From: Kordiimonadaceae bacterium
GTDB taxonomy: Bacteria; Pseudomonadota; Alphaproteobacteria; Sphingomonadales; Emcibacteraceae
DNA: 64,000 bases
Assembly (NCBI GenBank): GCA_024236295.1
Contig: JACKKT010000001.1
Coordinates: 62,001 to 126,000 of the forward strand
Direction: 5' to 3'
Below, one piece after another: positions 24,911-32,708 of the stretch. Under the pieces are notes generated by a model that saw only the letters and a program-made list of their open reading frames with translations, made no database searches and was not told the origin of the DNA. The translations under genes were made by a program, and so were the position numbers. How positions within the stretch are numbered: the stretch's first letter is position 1; each line of letters begins with the position of its first letter.

Positions 24911-25852
24911 ATGAAAATTATCAGCCTTGCAGAAATTGAAGTCCTATTGCCGGATCTGGACCTGATGCCGGCAATTGAGCAGGGCTTTATTGATTATTCA
25001 GATGGCAAATGCATTGTACCGCCGGTTGGTGAGCTGATTATGGACAAGGGTGAGGTTCATATAAAATACGGCTGCATTAAAGGCGATGATTTTTATGTGA
25101 TTAAAATTGCGTCCGGCTTTTATGGGAACCCGAAAATCGGCCTGCCGACCAGCAACGGTATGATGATTTTATTTTCACAAAATACCGGCGAAGTGGTGGC
25201 GGTTCTGCATGATGAATGTATCCTGACCGATATCCGCACCGCGATTGCCGGGGCGATTTCCGCCAAATATCTGGCCCCGAAAATTGTAAATGCCATCGGC
25301 ATTGTCGGCACCGGAGTACAGGCACGGATGCAGGCGGACTATTTAAAACCGGTGACTGATTGCCGCACCATAATTGTCTGGGGCAGGGATCCTGAAAAAC
25401 TGCTTTCCTATAAAAAGGATATGACGGCAGCGGGGTTTAAGGTTTTTACCACCAGCGATATGGCGGAACTTTGCGAAAACGCCAACCTGATTGTTACCAC
25501 AACACCGTCGCATGAGCCGCTAATCAGTGCTGAAATGATCCGCCCCGGTACCCATATAACCGCTATGGGCTCTGATACTGTGGAAAAGCAGGAACTTGAC
25601 CCAGCAATCCTTACTCGGGCCGACATGGTGGTGTCCGACAGTATTGATCAGAGCCAGACCCGCGGTGAAATTCATAAAGCGCGAATTGCGGGGAAAATAA
25701 CCGATGCGGAACTAAAAGAGCTTGGCACTATTATCGCTGATGGTGTGGGGCGTACATCAGAAGACCAGATAACAATTGCCGACCTTACCGGGGTGGCGGT
25801 ACAGGATATTAAAATTGCCGAAGCGGTTTATCTGGCATCGATTAGCGCTTAA
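24911..25852 (+). CDS. Ornithine cyclodeaminase / mu-crystallin family enzyme
   Basis: A 313-residue NAD(P)-dependent enzyme. The substrate-site Lys65 lies in VIKIASGF, the family motif TDIRTA is at 107-112, and the Rossmann GTGVQA is at 133-138. The family includes ornithine cyclodeaminase, alanine dehydrogenases, ketimine reductases and SbnB-type synthases, and sequence alone does not separate these. It follows the lipoprotein gene closely and its 3' end overlaps a convergent gene by 4 bases. Confidence 0.88.
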   Translation: MKIISLAEIEVLLPDLDLMPAIEQGFIDYSDGKCIVPPVGELIMDKGEVHIKYGCIKGDDFYVIKIASGFYGNPKIGLPTSNGMMILFSQNTGEVVAVLHDECILTDIRTAIAGAISAKYLAPKIVNAIGIVGTGVQARMQADYLKPVTDCRTIIVWGRDPEKLLSYKKDMTAAGFKVFTTSDMAELCENANLIVTTTPSHEPLISAEMIRPGTHITAMGSDTVEKQELDPAILTRADMVVSDSIDQSQTRGEIHKARIAGKITDAELKELGTIIADGVGRTSEDQITIADLTGVAVQDIKIAEAVYLASISA

Positions 25853-26544
25853 AATTCTATCCCTTTGGCATCGCAGATAAAGGCCATTAGCGGCGCAGCC
25901 GCATCAAATGTTTTGGCCACTTCATCAATGAAATCGGCGTTTTTTGTGATTTTATAATCACCGCCGTTTTTCATGGCGAAGAAGCTTTTCCGCTTTAAAT
26001 CCTCAATATATTTATGGTCGGCATCATAACCACGCGGTGGCCGGATTAGGCCGTCACCGCGAACCCCGCCGAATGTATTGATAAAGTCTTCATTTTCAAT
26101 GACTGCCTGCCATTTTTTTGGATAATAACAGATGCGGTCCCTGATTTCGCCGAGCGTCGCATTATCCGGCATCCATATCCCGCCGCCATAGAATATATTA
26201 TCCTTTTCCAGATGAAGATAATAGCCGGGTGCATGAGCGTCCTTGCCCAGTTTATGACGAAACTGGATACCGGCATTTTCCTTATAGGGGCGTTTATCTT
26301 TTGAAAATCGGGCGTCGCGATATATGCGGAACATTGACCCGCCGCTGGCTTTGGCAATCGCTGTATAATGTGGGGATATATCCTTTAATCGCTCGCCCAT
26401 ATCAATAATGAAATCAAGGCATGGGGTGACAACATCCGCTTTATAACGGTCCTTATTTTCGGTAAACCATTCGCGGTTGTTATTTTCTTTGAGTTCATCA
26501 AAAAACTGCCAGAACGGTTCTTGGAACCCTTTAAAATTTGTCAT
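25849..26544 (-). CDS. DUF2461 family protein
   Basis: A 231-residue soluble protein that matches the DUF2461/TIGR02453 family: FWQFFDELKENNNREWFTEN at the start, then the FRIYRDARFSKDKRPYKENAG core and YYLHLEKDNIFYGGGIW. The ATG at 26544 has GAGGGATTAT directly upstream; a longer TTG-initiated frame is possible. It is the last gene of a four-gene minus-strand run (arsC-like, degenerate arsC-like, MBL-fold, DUF2461). Its biochemical function is not known. Confidence 0.85.
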   Translation of the reverse strand: MTNFKGFQEPFWQFFDELKENNNREWFTENKDRYKADVVTPCLDFIIDMGERLKDISPHYTAIAKASGGSMFRIYRDARFSKDKRPYKENAGIQFRHKLGKDAHAPGYYLHLEKDNIFYGGGIWMPDNATLGEIRDRICYYPKKWQAVIENEDFINTFGGVRGDGLIRPPRGYDADHKYIEDLKRKSFFAMKNGGDYKITKNADFIDEVAKTFDAAAPLMAFICDAKGIEF

Positions 26545-26562
26545 ATAATCCCTCAAATTCTT

Positions 26563-27513
26563 TTATCTTATGCCGAAATCAAGTGGGTCTTTAACGATAA
26601 TACTGAAACCATCAAACTGATATGTTCTGCGCTTGTCTCCCTGAATATATCGGGTAGACGGATTGATAATATCCATTGTTGCCTGTCTCAGATTATTTAA
26701 ATAGGATGCCGGCTGCATGGTTTCGTTATGCCCTGGCATCAGGTAATCAACCTGATCATGATATTCAAACATGATTTGTGCTGAAATGAAAAAATCCTCA
26801 AAGCTGGCTTTTTCTGAGTAAAGATATATAGGGGCAGGGTAAAAACTGTCCCCGGTAAACATCATGCGGTTTTGCTTATCCACCAGTATAACACTGTCCG
26901 GCGAATGTCCGGGAGTATAAACCACTTCAATCGGCCGGCCGCCAATATCAATTATTTCGCCGTCCTCAACAAATTTATTGATGGTGTATGGCTTGCTTTC
27001 ATATGTATCGAATGAAAAATTATCAGGCAGATTTTTCCAGACAGTATCAGGGGTCATGCCGCCCTTCATTTCCTCATGACTGTGGCCTTTGGTATTTTCC
27101 AGTGTATAGGGGGTGTTTACACCATAGATATTGTCATACTGCCAGTTTCCGCTGACATGGTCATAATGACTGTGGGTATTCATGACAATAACGGGCAGAT
27201 TGGTTAGCCTGTCGGTTACCGATTTTAAATTACCAATGCCCTGAAGTGTATCGACCAGCATGGCTTTTTCCGATCCTATCAGAAGATAGCTTATTGCTTC
27301 CTGCCATTGGAATGGTTCATAAATGGCATAAGTGTTATCGGTGAGCTTATATACTTCAAACCAGTCCTGTCCCGTATCAATTTTTTCAAATTCGGACCAG
27401 CTTTTTCTAGGCAATGAATCATACCAGTTACTTTGAGATCCATTTTTTTCACCATTATCGCAGGCGGTGACTAAAATAACGGTCAGCAGGAGGAGGGTAA
27501 TTTTTCTGATCAT
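26563..27513 (-). CDS. MBL-fold metallohydrolase lipoprotein
   Basis: A 316-residue lipoprotein (VTAC with Cys18). The metallo-beta-lactamase motif HSHYDH (114-119) supplies the metal ligands, and further ligand regions are GHSPDSV, FTGDSF and MPGHNE. The mature protein would be a membrane-tethered periplasmic hydrolase. It overlaps the upstream ArsC-like gene by 4 bases (ATGA), so it is translationally coupled. It could be a lactamase, lactonase or phosphodiesterase; the sequence does not decide. Confidence 0.85.
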   Translation of the reverse strand: MIRKITLLLLTVILVTACDNGEKNGSQSNWYDSLPRKSWSEFEKIDTGQDWFEVYKLTDNTYAIYEPFQWQEAISYLLIGSEKAMLVDTLQGIGNLKSVTDRLTNLPVIVMNTHSHYDHVSGNWQYDNIYGVNTPYTLENTKGHSHEEMKGGMTPDTVWKNLPDNFSFDTYESKPYTINKFVEDGEIIDIGGRPIEVVYTPGHSPDSVILVDKQNRMMFTGDSFYPAPIYLYSEKASFEDFFISAQIMFEYHDQVDYLMPGHNETMQPASYLNNLRQATMDIINPSTRYIQGDKRRTYQFDGFSIIVKDPLDFGIR

Positions 27514-27968
27514 TGTGTTACTTTCTTAAGATGGGCCCTAAGCTCGGTTTTATCCATTGCTTCCAAGTCTGCTTCTAACATTTTTTTTATGCGTTCGTCG
27601 AGTATATGAAAAATTTTGTTGAAATTCTCTTCCATATTTCCAAATTGCGCACTTGGATCAGGTAAACCCCAATGGACATGAACCGAACCACCGACATAAG
27701 CTGGGCATTTTTCTTTTAAAACTTTATCACTGAGTGTGATCACGATATCAGGTTCCCAGCCAGAAAAACTGTCCCAAGATTTACTTACAAGATTAGTCGA
27801 ACTGCAGTGATTATTTTTAAGGACTCTGAATGCGACAGGGTGGATATCGTCGCCCGGATGGCTGCCTCCACTCATGGCTTTTATGCCTTTGAACAAATAT
27901 TTTCGTGTTATAGCTTCAGCGATAATGCTGCGGCCCATATTGTTGGTACTTAAGTATAATATTTTCAT
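27510..27968 (-). CDS. ArsC/LMW-phosphatase-like protein lacking the catalytic cysteine
   Basis: A 152-residue paralogue of the neighbouring ArsC-like protein. The P-loop CX5R is altered to S7-TNNMG-R13, so the nucleophile is Ser. The second redox cysteine is also Ser (S80 in VITLSD), while C88 and the acidic D104 (LPDP) remain. It should therefore not work as a thioredoxin-coupled arsenate reductase or a tyrosine phosphatase. The frame is intact and well conserved outside the active site, which suggests a retained binding or regulatory role. It is 33 bases downstream of the intact paralogue. Confidence 0.85.
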   Translation of the reverse strand: MKILYLSTNNMGRSIIAEAITRKYLFKGIKAMSGGSHPGDDIHPVAFRVLKNNHCSSTNLVSKSWDSFSGWEPDIVITLSDKVLKEKCPAYVGGSVHVHWGLPDPSAQFGNMEENFNKIFHILDERIKKMLEADLEAMDKTELRAHLKKVTQ

Positions 27969-28001
27969 TTATAATACCATTAATCATTTAGATATAAAAT
28001 A

Positions 28002-28457
28002 TTAAATAACTTTCTTAAACAATAACATTAAATCGTCTTTGCTCATATTTTCAAAATTATTATTGAGCAGTCCGTGGACGCGTTTTTCTAGTGTTTCTAT
28101 TGTCCGGTCAAAATTTTTATACTCATTTTTATCCTCTTTGGATGGATCAGGTAACCCCCAGTGTATTTTCAGGCTTTTGCCAAAATATACAGGGCAGGTT
28201 TCTCCGGCGGCCTGGTCACATAGTGTTATTACCACATTAGGTTCCCAGTCGGCAAAATCATCCCAGGATTTACTGGTTAGTTTCGATGTATCATATCCAT
28301 GACGTTCAAGATGTTTAATCGTTAAGGGGTGGACTGACCCGCGCGGACTGCTTCCGGCGCTTTTTGTCTCAATTCGGGGAAAGGCAATTTTATTGAATAC
28401 TGCCTCACCAATGATGCTTCTACAGGCGTTATGTGTGCATATTAATAATATTTTCAT
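28002..28457 (-). CDS. Thioredoxin-coupled arsenate reductase / LMW protein phosphatase family
   Basis: A 151-residue protein with an intact P-loop C7-THNAC-R13-S, plus C80 and C88 that match the relay cysteines of S. aureus-type ArsC, and D104 in GLPDP as general acid. These residues favour arsenate reductase over a plain phosphatase. No arsR, arsB or acr3 is present nearby, so arsenic resistance is not supported by context. It heads the four-gene minus-strand run and is divergent from the TPR gene at 28527. Confidence 0.85.
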   Translation of the reverse strand: MKILLICTHNACRSIIGEAVFNKIAFPRIETKSAGSSPRGSVHPLTIKHLERHGYDTSKLTSKSWDDFADWEPNVVITLCDQAAGETCPVYFGKSLKIHWGLPDPSKEDKNEYKNFDRTIETLEKRVHGLLNNNFENMSKDDLMLLFKKVI

Positions 28458-28526
28458 TGGTCTACTCTATTTTTTATGCAATATACAGGAAGTTGAAAAT
28501 AAGAAGAACTGGAAAAAGGCGTATTT

Positions 28527-29468
28527 ATGAAGTTTATAATTTTGCCATTTATTTTGGGTGGATTTCTGACTTTAACAATCGGTGCTGCTGCACAATCTCC
28601 AGTGGCTGATGACCCATTGGTCATCGCGGCTTTTGCCAAATCGGAAACACCTTCCGGTGTCGCTTACCGTGAAAAGGAGTTTGATCATTCCAGTAAAGAA
28701 TGGTTTGACGGTGACCTTAATACGGCCAATATTGTATATACTTCCGCACCATTAAAGGAAAGCTCCTATAGCTGGCGAGGGCGCAGAGAAGGTTTTTTGG
28801 GGCATTATGCAAAAGCAATTGAAATTTTTACAGAAGGATTAAAGCTTTTTCCAGACAGTTATGCCCTTTACCGCTACAGGGGGTACTATCTGGTCAGAAA
28901 CTACCAGTTTGATGAAGGGATCGCTGACTTACGTAAGGCAGAAGAGCTGATTGAAAAGACTAATGTTTCGCCGGAACAGGACGGAATACCGGGTAAATCC
29001 AATTTTAGTCCAAGTACTTTCAAACGTAATATTTATTACTATTTGGCTCAGTCCAGCATGGCGACCAGTGACTATAATACTGTCATCGAGTATATGGATA
29101 AGGCCGTTGCTGCCAATGAGCTGCGCGATAAAGATGATTTTCTGGTTTCCACCAGTTTTTATAAGTATATGGCTCTGAGGGCGTTGAACCGCGATGAAGA
29201 CGCCGAGAAATTAATAAAAGCGGTCCCCCAACAGCTTGATATCATTGCAAATTTTGATTATTTTGAAGCGGTTAAATTTTTACAAGGACGCTATAGCCGT
29301 GAACAATTCTTAAAATCAGCTGACAGTCTGGGAAAATATGCCGTTGGTATGGTCGATCATTTTAATGGTAACGACAAATTAGCCAAAGACATATTGAGCG
29401 AAGTTACCAATAATAATTTCAAGGGATATTGGCTTGCTGAAGCAGAACTGCTAAAACTTGGGAGCTGA
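28527..29468 (+). CDS. Exported TPR-repeat protein (first of a paralogous pair)
   Basis: A 313-residue protein with a signal peptide ending near AAAQ. It has TPR-like helical pairs around residues 75-130 (SYSWRGRREGFLGHYAKAIE and SYALYRYRGYYLVRNYQF) and 165-200. It is colinear with the gene 29 bases downstream; both keep the same order of motifs, including a sodium-independent-looking C-terminal KYAVGMVDHFNGN block. Function is unknown; periplasmic TPR proteins usually mediate protein contacts. Confidence 0.75.
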   Translation: MKFIILPFILGGFLTLTIGAAAQSPVADDPLVIAAFAKSETPSGVAYREKEFDHSSKEWFDGDLNTANIVYTSAPLKESSYSWRGRREGFLGHYAKAIEIFTEGLKLFPDSYALYRYRGYYLVRNYQFDEGIADLRKAEELIEKTNVSPEQDGIPGKSNFSPSTFKRNIYYYLAQSSMATSDYNTVIEYMDKAVAANELRDKDDFLVSTSFYKYMALRALNRDEDAEKLIKAVPQQLDIIANFDYFEAVKFLQGRYSREQFLKSADSLGKYAVGMVDHFNGNDKLAKDILSEVTNNNFKGYWLAEAELLKLGS

Positions 29469-29497
29469 TTATAATAATTTCTTTCAAGGGGAGTAAT

Positions 29498-30427
29498 ATG
29501 CGGTTTCTCTGCGTTTTGGTAATTTTATTTGTATCTTTAAATTCGGGTTCATTTGCCCAAAGTCACGATGAAGTGGTAAAAGCGGCATACGCCATGACCC
29601 AGACACCGAGTGGCAGGGCATTTCGCGAAACAAGATATAATCCTGAAGTACAGAAAGAACTGGAAGAAGATCTGGAAATAGCCAAAGCGGCAATGGAAAT
29701 TGCACCTGACCGCGAAGACAGCTATGCCTGGCTTGGCCGCAGGTATGGTTATCTTGGCATGTTGCCTGAAGCCATTGAGGTCTTTTCAGCAGGTCTTAAA
29801 AAATTCCCTGAAAGCTATAAACTTTATCGCTATCGTGGTCGTCACCTTGCACGCAATTATCAATGGGATCAGGCAATCAGTGATTACCGTAAAGCGGCGG
29901 AATTAATTAAAGATCAGCCGGACAGTTATGAACCTAACGGCATTGCAAATGCACTCGGTTTAACCATAAGCACTTTTAAACAGAATATTCCCTATTATCT
30001 GGCTCAGACCAGCATGGCGACCGGTGATTATGAAACCGTCATCTCCGGGATGGACGAGGCGATAAAAGTCCCAGTTCTTTTTGCCTATATGGAAGAACTG
30101 ATTCCTGTCAGCTTTTGGAAATATATGGCATATCGGAAAATGGGAATGCATGAGCTTGCAGAAGCGGCAATTGCAGACATACCTGACACATATAACCTGA
30201 TTGAAAATGATACATACCATGCTGCGGTGAATTACCTTAAAGGTAAATATCCACGTGAGGATTTTTTAAAAACGGCTGACACACTTGGAAAATATGCAGT
30301 CGCCATGAAGGATCATTTTGAAGGAAGAAATAAACAGGCGATCAAAATCTGGAACGAGCTGACCGATGCGGGTCCTAGAGGCTATTGGCCGGCGGAAGCC
30401 GAGCTTCTGATGATTTCACGTAAATAG
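29498..30427 (+). CDS. Exported TPR-repeat protein (second of a paralogous pair)
   Basis: A 309-residue paralogue of the preceding gene, with a signal peptide ending SFAQ. Conserved blocks include TPSGRAFRETRYNP, SYAWLGRRYGYLGMLPEAIE, SYKLYRYRGRHLARNYQWDQ and KYAVAMKDHFEGRNKQ. AAGGGGAG precedes the ATG. The two genes are 29 bases apart and likely form an operon from a tandem duplication. The stop codon abuts the end of the convergent dpaL-like gene. Confidence 0.78.
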   Translation: MRFLCVLVILFVSLNSGSFAQSHDEVVKAAYAMTQTPSGRAFRETRYNPEVQKELEEDLEIAKAAMEIAPDREDSYAWLGRRYGYLGMLPEAIEVFSAGLKKFPESYKLYRYRGRHLARNYQWDQAISDYRKAAELIKDQPDSYEPNGIANALGLTISTFKQNIPYYLAQTSMATGDYETVISGMDEAIKVPVLFAYMEELIPVSFWKYMAYRKMGMHELAEAAIADIPDTYNLIENDTYHAAVNYLKGKYPREDFLKTADTLGKYAVAMKDHFEGRNKQAIKIWNELTDAGPRGYWPAEAELLMISRK

Positions 30428-31591
30428 TCAGCTACCAGAGATAATTTCATCATAAATTTTCTGATCGGTCGCCCCTTCGGTTCCGAACAGTAAAATTCGT
30501 GAATTTTCGTCCAATGAAAGATTGGCCTTGATAACTGGGTCCTGAGTAAGTTCCATCAGCAAGGCAACGCCAGCAACGGCACTTTCGCCAGCTTCAACCG
30601 ACGGATCGTCGCCGACACCAAGCGACAGCAGGCACATGGCAGCTTTAACATTGTCATCAGAAATGGTGACAAAATGGTCGGCGTTATTTTTTAATATATC
30701 CCAGCCAATTATGGAAACTTCGCCGCAGGAAAGGCCACCCATCATGGTTTCCTGTTCAATATGAACCATTTTAGGTTCACCAGCTTTTGCACTTTGATAA
30801 AGACAGTCGGCTGTTTCCGGTTCAATAACAATAAATTTGGGTCGCTTGTCTCTCCAGATTTTGGCAGCGTGGGCACATATTGCCCCGGCAAGGCCACCCA
30901 CACCACCCTGAATTATAATATGAGTGGGGATTGGGTCATTTTTAAGCTGTTCAATAATTTCCCAGGTCATAACTGTATAGCCGGCCATGACAAATTTGGG
31001 AACGTATGTATAACCATCATAGGACGTATCTGAAATAATATGCCACTGATTCTCAATAGCATCCCTTTTTACTTTAAGCAGGCTGTCATCATAATTACCA
31101 TCGACCCAGACCACTTTGGCTCCGAGCAGTTCAACGGCGATTGCACGACTTTCGCTTACTCCTTTATGCATATAGATTACACAGTTAATACCACATTTCT
31201 GAGCGCCCCAGGCGACTGAACGCCCGTGATTGCCGTCAGTTGCTGTGGCTACAGTAAAATTTTTAAGGAGATCAGAAAATTTTCCACTTAATATATCGGC
31301 CTCAAGAATATTATTTTCCTTAAGAACCATTGCAAGATGTTCTTTAAGGACACGGACGACTGCATAGGCGCCACCAAGTGCCTTAAAGCTTTTAAGTCCA
31401 AAGCGCTGACTTTCATCTTTATAGTATATTGACCCGACTTTTAGTTCATTAGCCAGTCCATTCAGGTGACGCAGAGGTGAGGGGACGTAATCAGGCCAAT
31501 TTTTTATGCTCTGGTAAGCATCGTCAAACAGCTTAGGGTTTAATACAGTGTCCGTGTTTTGATAATTTGGACTATTTTTAAAATGACGCAT
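30428..31591 (-). CDS. dpaL: Diaminopropionate ammonia-lyase
   Basis: A 387-residue PLP enzyme of fold type II, close in length to E. coli DpaL (about 398). The PLP-binding Lys70 is in LKSFKALGGAYAV, ATATDGNHGRSVAWGA is the Asn/Gly loop, and QGGVGGLAG is the phosphate-binding loop. It converts 2,3-diaminopropionate to pyruvate and ammonia. It starts 12 bases after a DUF924 gene on the same strand. It could instead be a broader D/L-serine or threonine dehydratase, but the overall match is best to DpaL. Confidence 0.9.
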   Translation of the reverse strand: MRHFKNSPNYQNTDTVLNPKLFDDAYQSIKNWPDYVPSPLRHLNGLANELKVGSIYYKDESQRFGLKSFKALGGAYAVVRVLKEHLAMVLKENNILEADILSGKFSDLLKNFTVATATDGNHGRSVAWGAQKCGINCVIYMHKGVSESRAIAVELLGAKVVWVDGNYDDSLLKVKRDAIENQWHIISDTSYDGYTYVPKFVMAGYTVMTWEIIEQLKNDPIPTHIIIQGGVGGLAGAICAHAAKIWRDKRPKFIVIEPETADCLYQSAKAGEPKMVHIEQETMMGGLSCGEVSIIGWDILKNNADHFVTISDDNVKAAMCLLSLGVGDDPSVEAGESAVAGVALLMELTQDPVIKANLSLDENSRILLFGTEGATDQKIYDEIISGS

Positions 31592-31603
31592 TATGATCTG
31601 ATC

Positions 31604-32158
31604 CTAAAATGAACTGTTTGGTTCTTTCAGGAATTCTGCCTCTACTTTTCTCATGCGTCTCCCCAATATTTTGTTTCTGTGTGGATAACGACCAAAACGA
31701 TCAATTATTGCTTTATGTTTTAATTCGAATTCATAATAGCTTTTCATACCTTCTGCACTAAAAAGCAGTTCAGCGGATTTGTGGATTTCCGGGCTTTCGC
31801 TATGCATCAGCGGCATATAGAGAAAGGCCCGCTGATCAATGGTGAGGTCCTTGTCAAATCCTTTGTCCACGGCGACCTGGGATAAGCATACGGCAAGCGG
31901 ATCTGTGGCAAAGGCCTGTTTTTTATCCCGGAACATATTTCGGGGGAACTGATCAAGAATAATAATTTCTGCTAATGAAGAAAGCGGTTTATAACGCCAG
32001 TCGACAAGCTCACCAACGGCCGCTTTTTTATATATTTCATAAAAACGAGTTTTGACTTCGCGGTCAAAAGCTGCATCTTTTTTCCACCATTTTTCCGGAT
32101 TTATTTCATGAAACCAGAAATCAATTACCTGCGTAGATGTGATTGTTATTTTTTTCAC
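31604..32158 (-). CDS. DUF924 family protein
   Basis: A 184-residue helical protein with the DUF924 hallmarks VIDFWFHEINPEKWWKKDAAFD, the LAEIIILDQFPRNMFRD segment, and FLYMPLMHSE. The family is TPR-like and has no agreed reaction. It starts with GTG, ten bases after AGGG. It is probably cotranscribed with the dpaL-like gene, a pairing with no obvious functional reason. Confidence 0.88.
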   Translation of the reverse strand: MKKITITSTQVIDFWFHEINPEKWWKKDAAFDREVKTRFYEIYKKAAVGELVDWRYKPLSSLAEIIILDQFPRNMFRDKKQAFATDPLAVCLSQVAVDKGFDKDLTIDQRAFLYMPLMHSESPEIHKSAELLFSAEGMKSYYEFELKHKAIIDRFGRYPHRNKILGRRMRKVEAEFLKEPNSSF

Positions 32159-32262
32159 CGTTACATAACCCTTTTCTTGGGATAGTACTATAAATTTGTA
32201 AAAAGAAACAACAGTTAATAAATAGTTAATAAAAGATTAATTTTTATGTTTTGTAATGAAAA

Positions 32263-32490
32263 CTATCTAAATTTTCGTTTTCTGTTTTTATGACGCATAT
32301 AATAGCCCATATAGGCAACAATAAGACCAATCAGCGCAGGAATAACGGCGAGTAGAGTGATAAAAATGCTAGTTACTGATTGCATTGAGGGTGAGGTAAA
32401 ATAAGAAATACTAATTACCGTAAACAACACAAATATTGTAATACCAAGATAAAATATGAAATTGGCAATCTGTGGTGATTTGTTGAGCAT
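32263..32490 (-). CDS. Small two-helix membrane protein
   Basis: A 75-residue protein with two hydrophobic segments (about residues 10-30 and 41-62) and a very basic C-terminus (RHKNRKRKFR), so the tail should be cytoplasmic. I use the ATG at 32490, which has GGAGGAAAG upstream, in preference to the longer frame starting at 32550. I do not recognise the family. Confidence 0.6.
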   Translation of the reverse strand: MLNKSPQIANFIFYLGITIFVLFTVISISYFTSPSMQSVTSIFITLLAVIPALIGLIVAYMGYYMRHKNRKRKFR

Positions 32491-32620
32491 AATTAGGCTT
32501 TCCTCCGTAAAAACGAACTGACCAACAAAGGTAAACTCAGATTTTAGCAAAATGTTGTTACCAATTCGTAAAAATCGGTATTTATCAGAAAGCTAAAATT
32601 TTTTGATATAATTATGAAAA

Positions 32621-32655
32621 AGCTTTCCCCTTAATATTCTATCGAGGGGAAAGCT
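32621..32655 (-). terminator. Terminator of the first flavin-oxidase paralogue
   Basis: A perfect 10-bp inverted repeat (AGCTTTCCCC / GGGGAAAGCT) with a 15-base loop lies 53 bases after the stop at 32709. On the minus strand the stem runs into TTTTT. Confidence 0.75.
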
Positions 32656-32708
32656 GATTTAATTAACATTCAGTATGTATTTTTAGCAATATTCTGCCAG
32701 AACAGTAT

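Noticed and set aside
27510..28457. An arsenic-resistance operon
   Set aside because: No arsR, arsB, acr3 or arsA is nearby and one ArsC-like protein lacks its nucleophile; the neighbours are unrelated.
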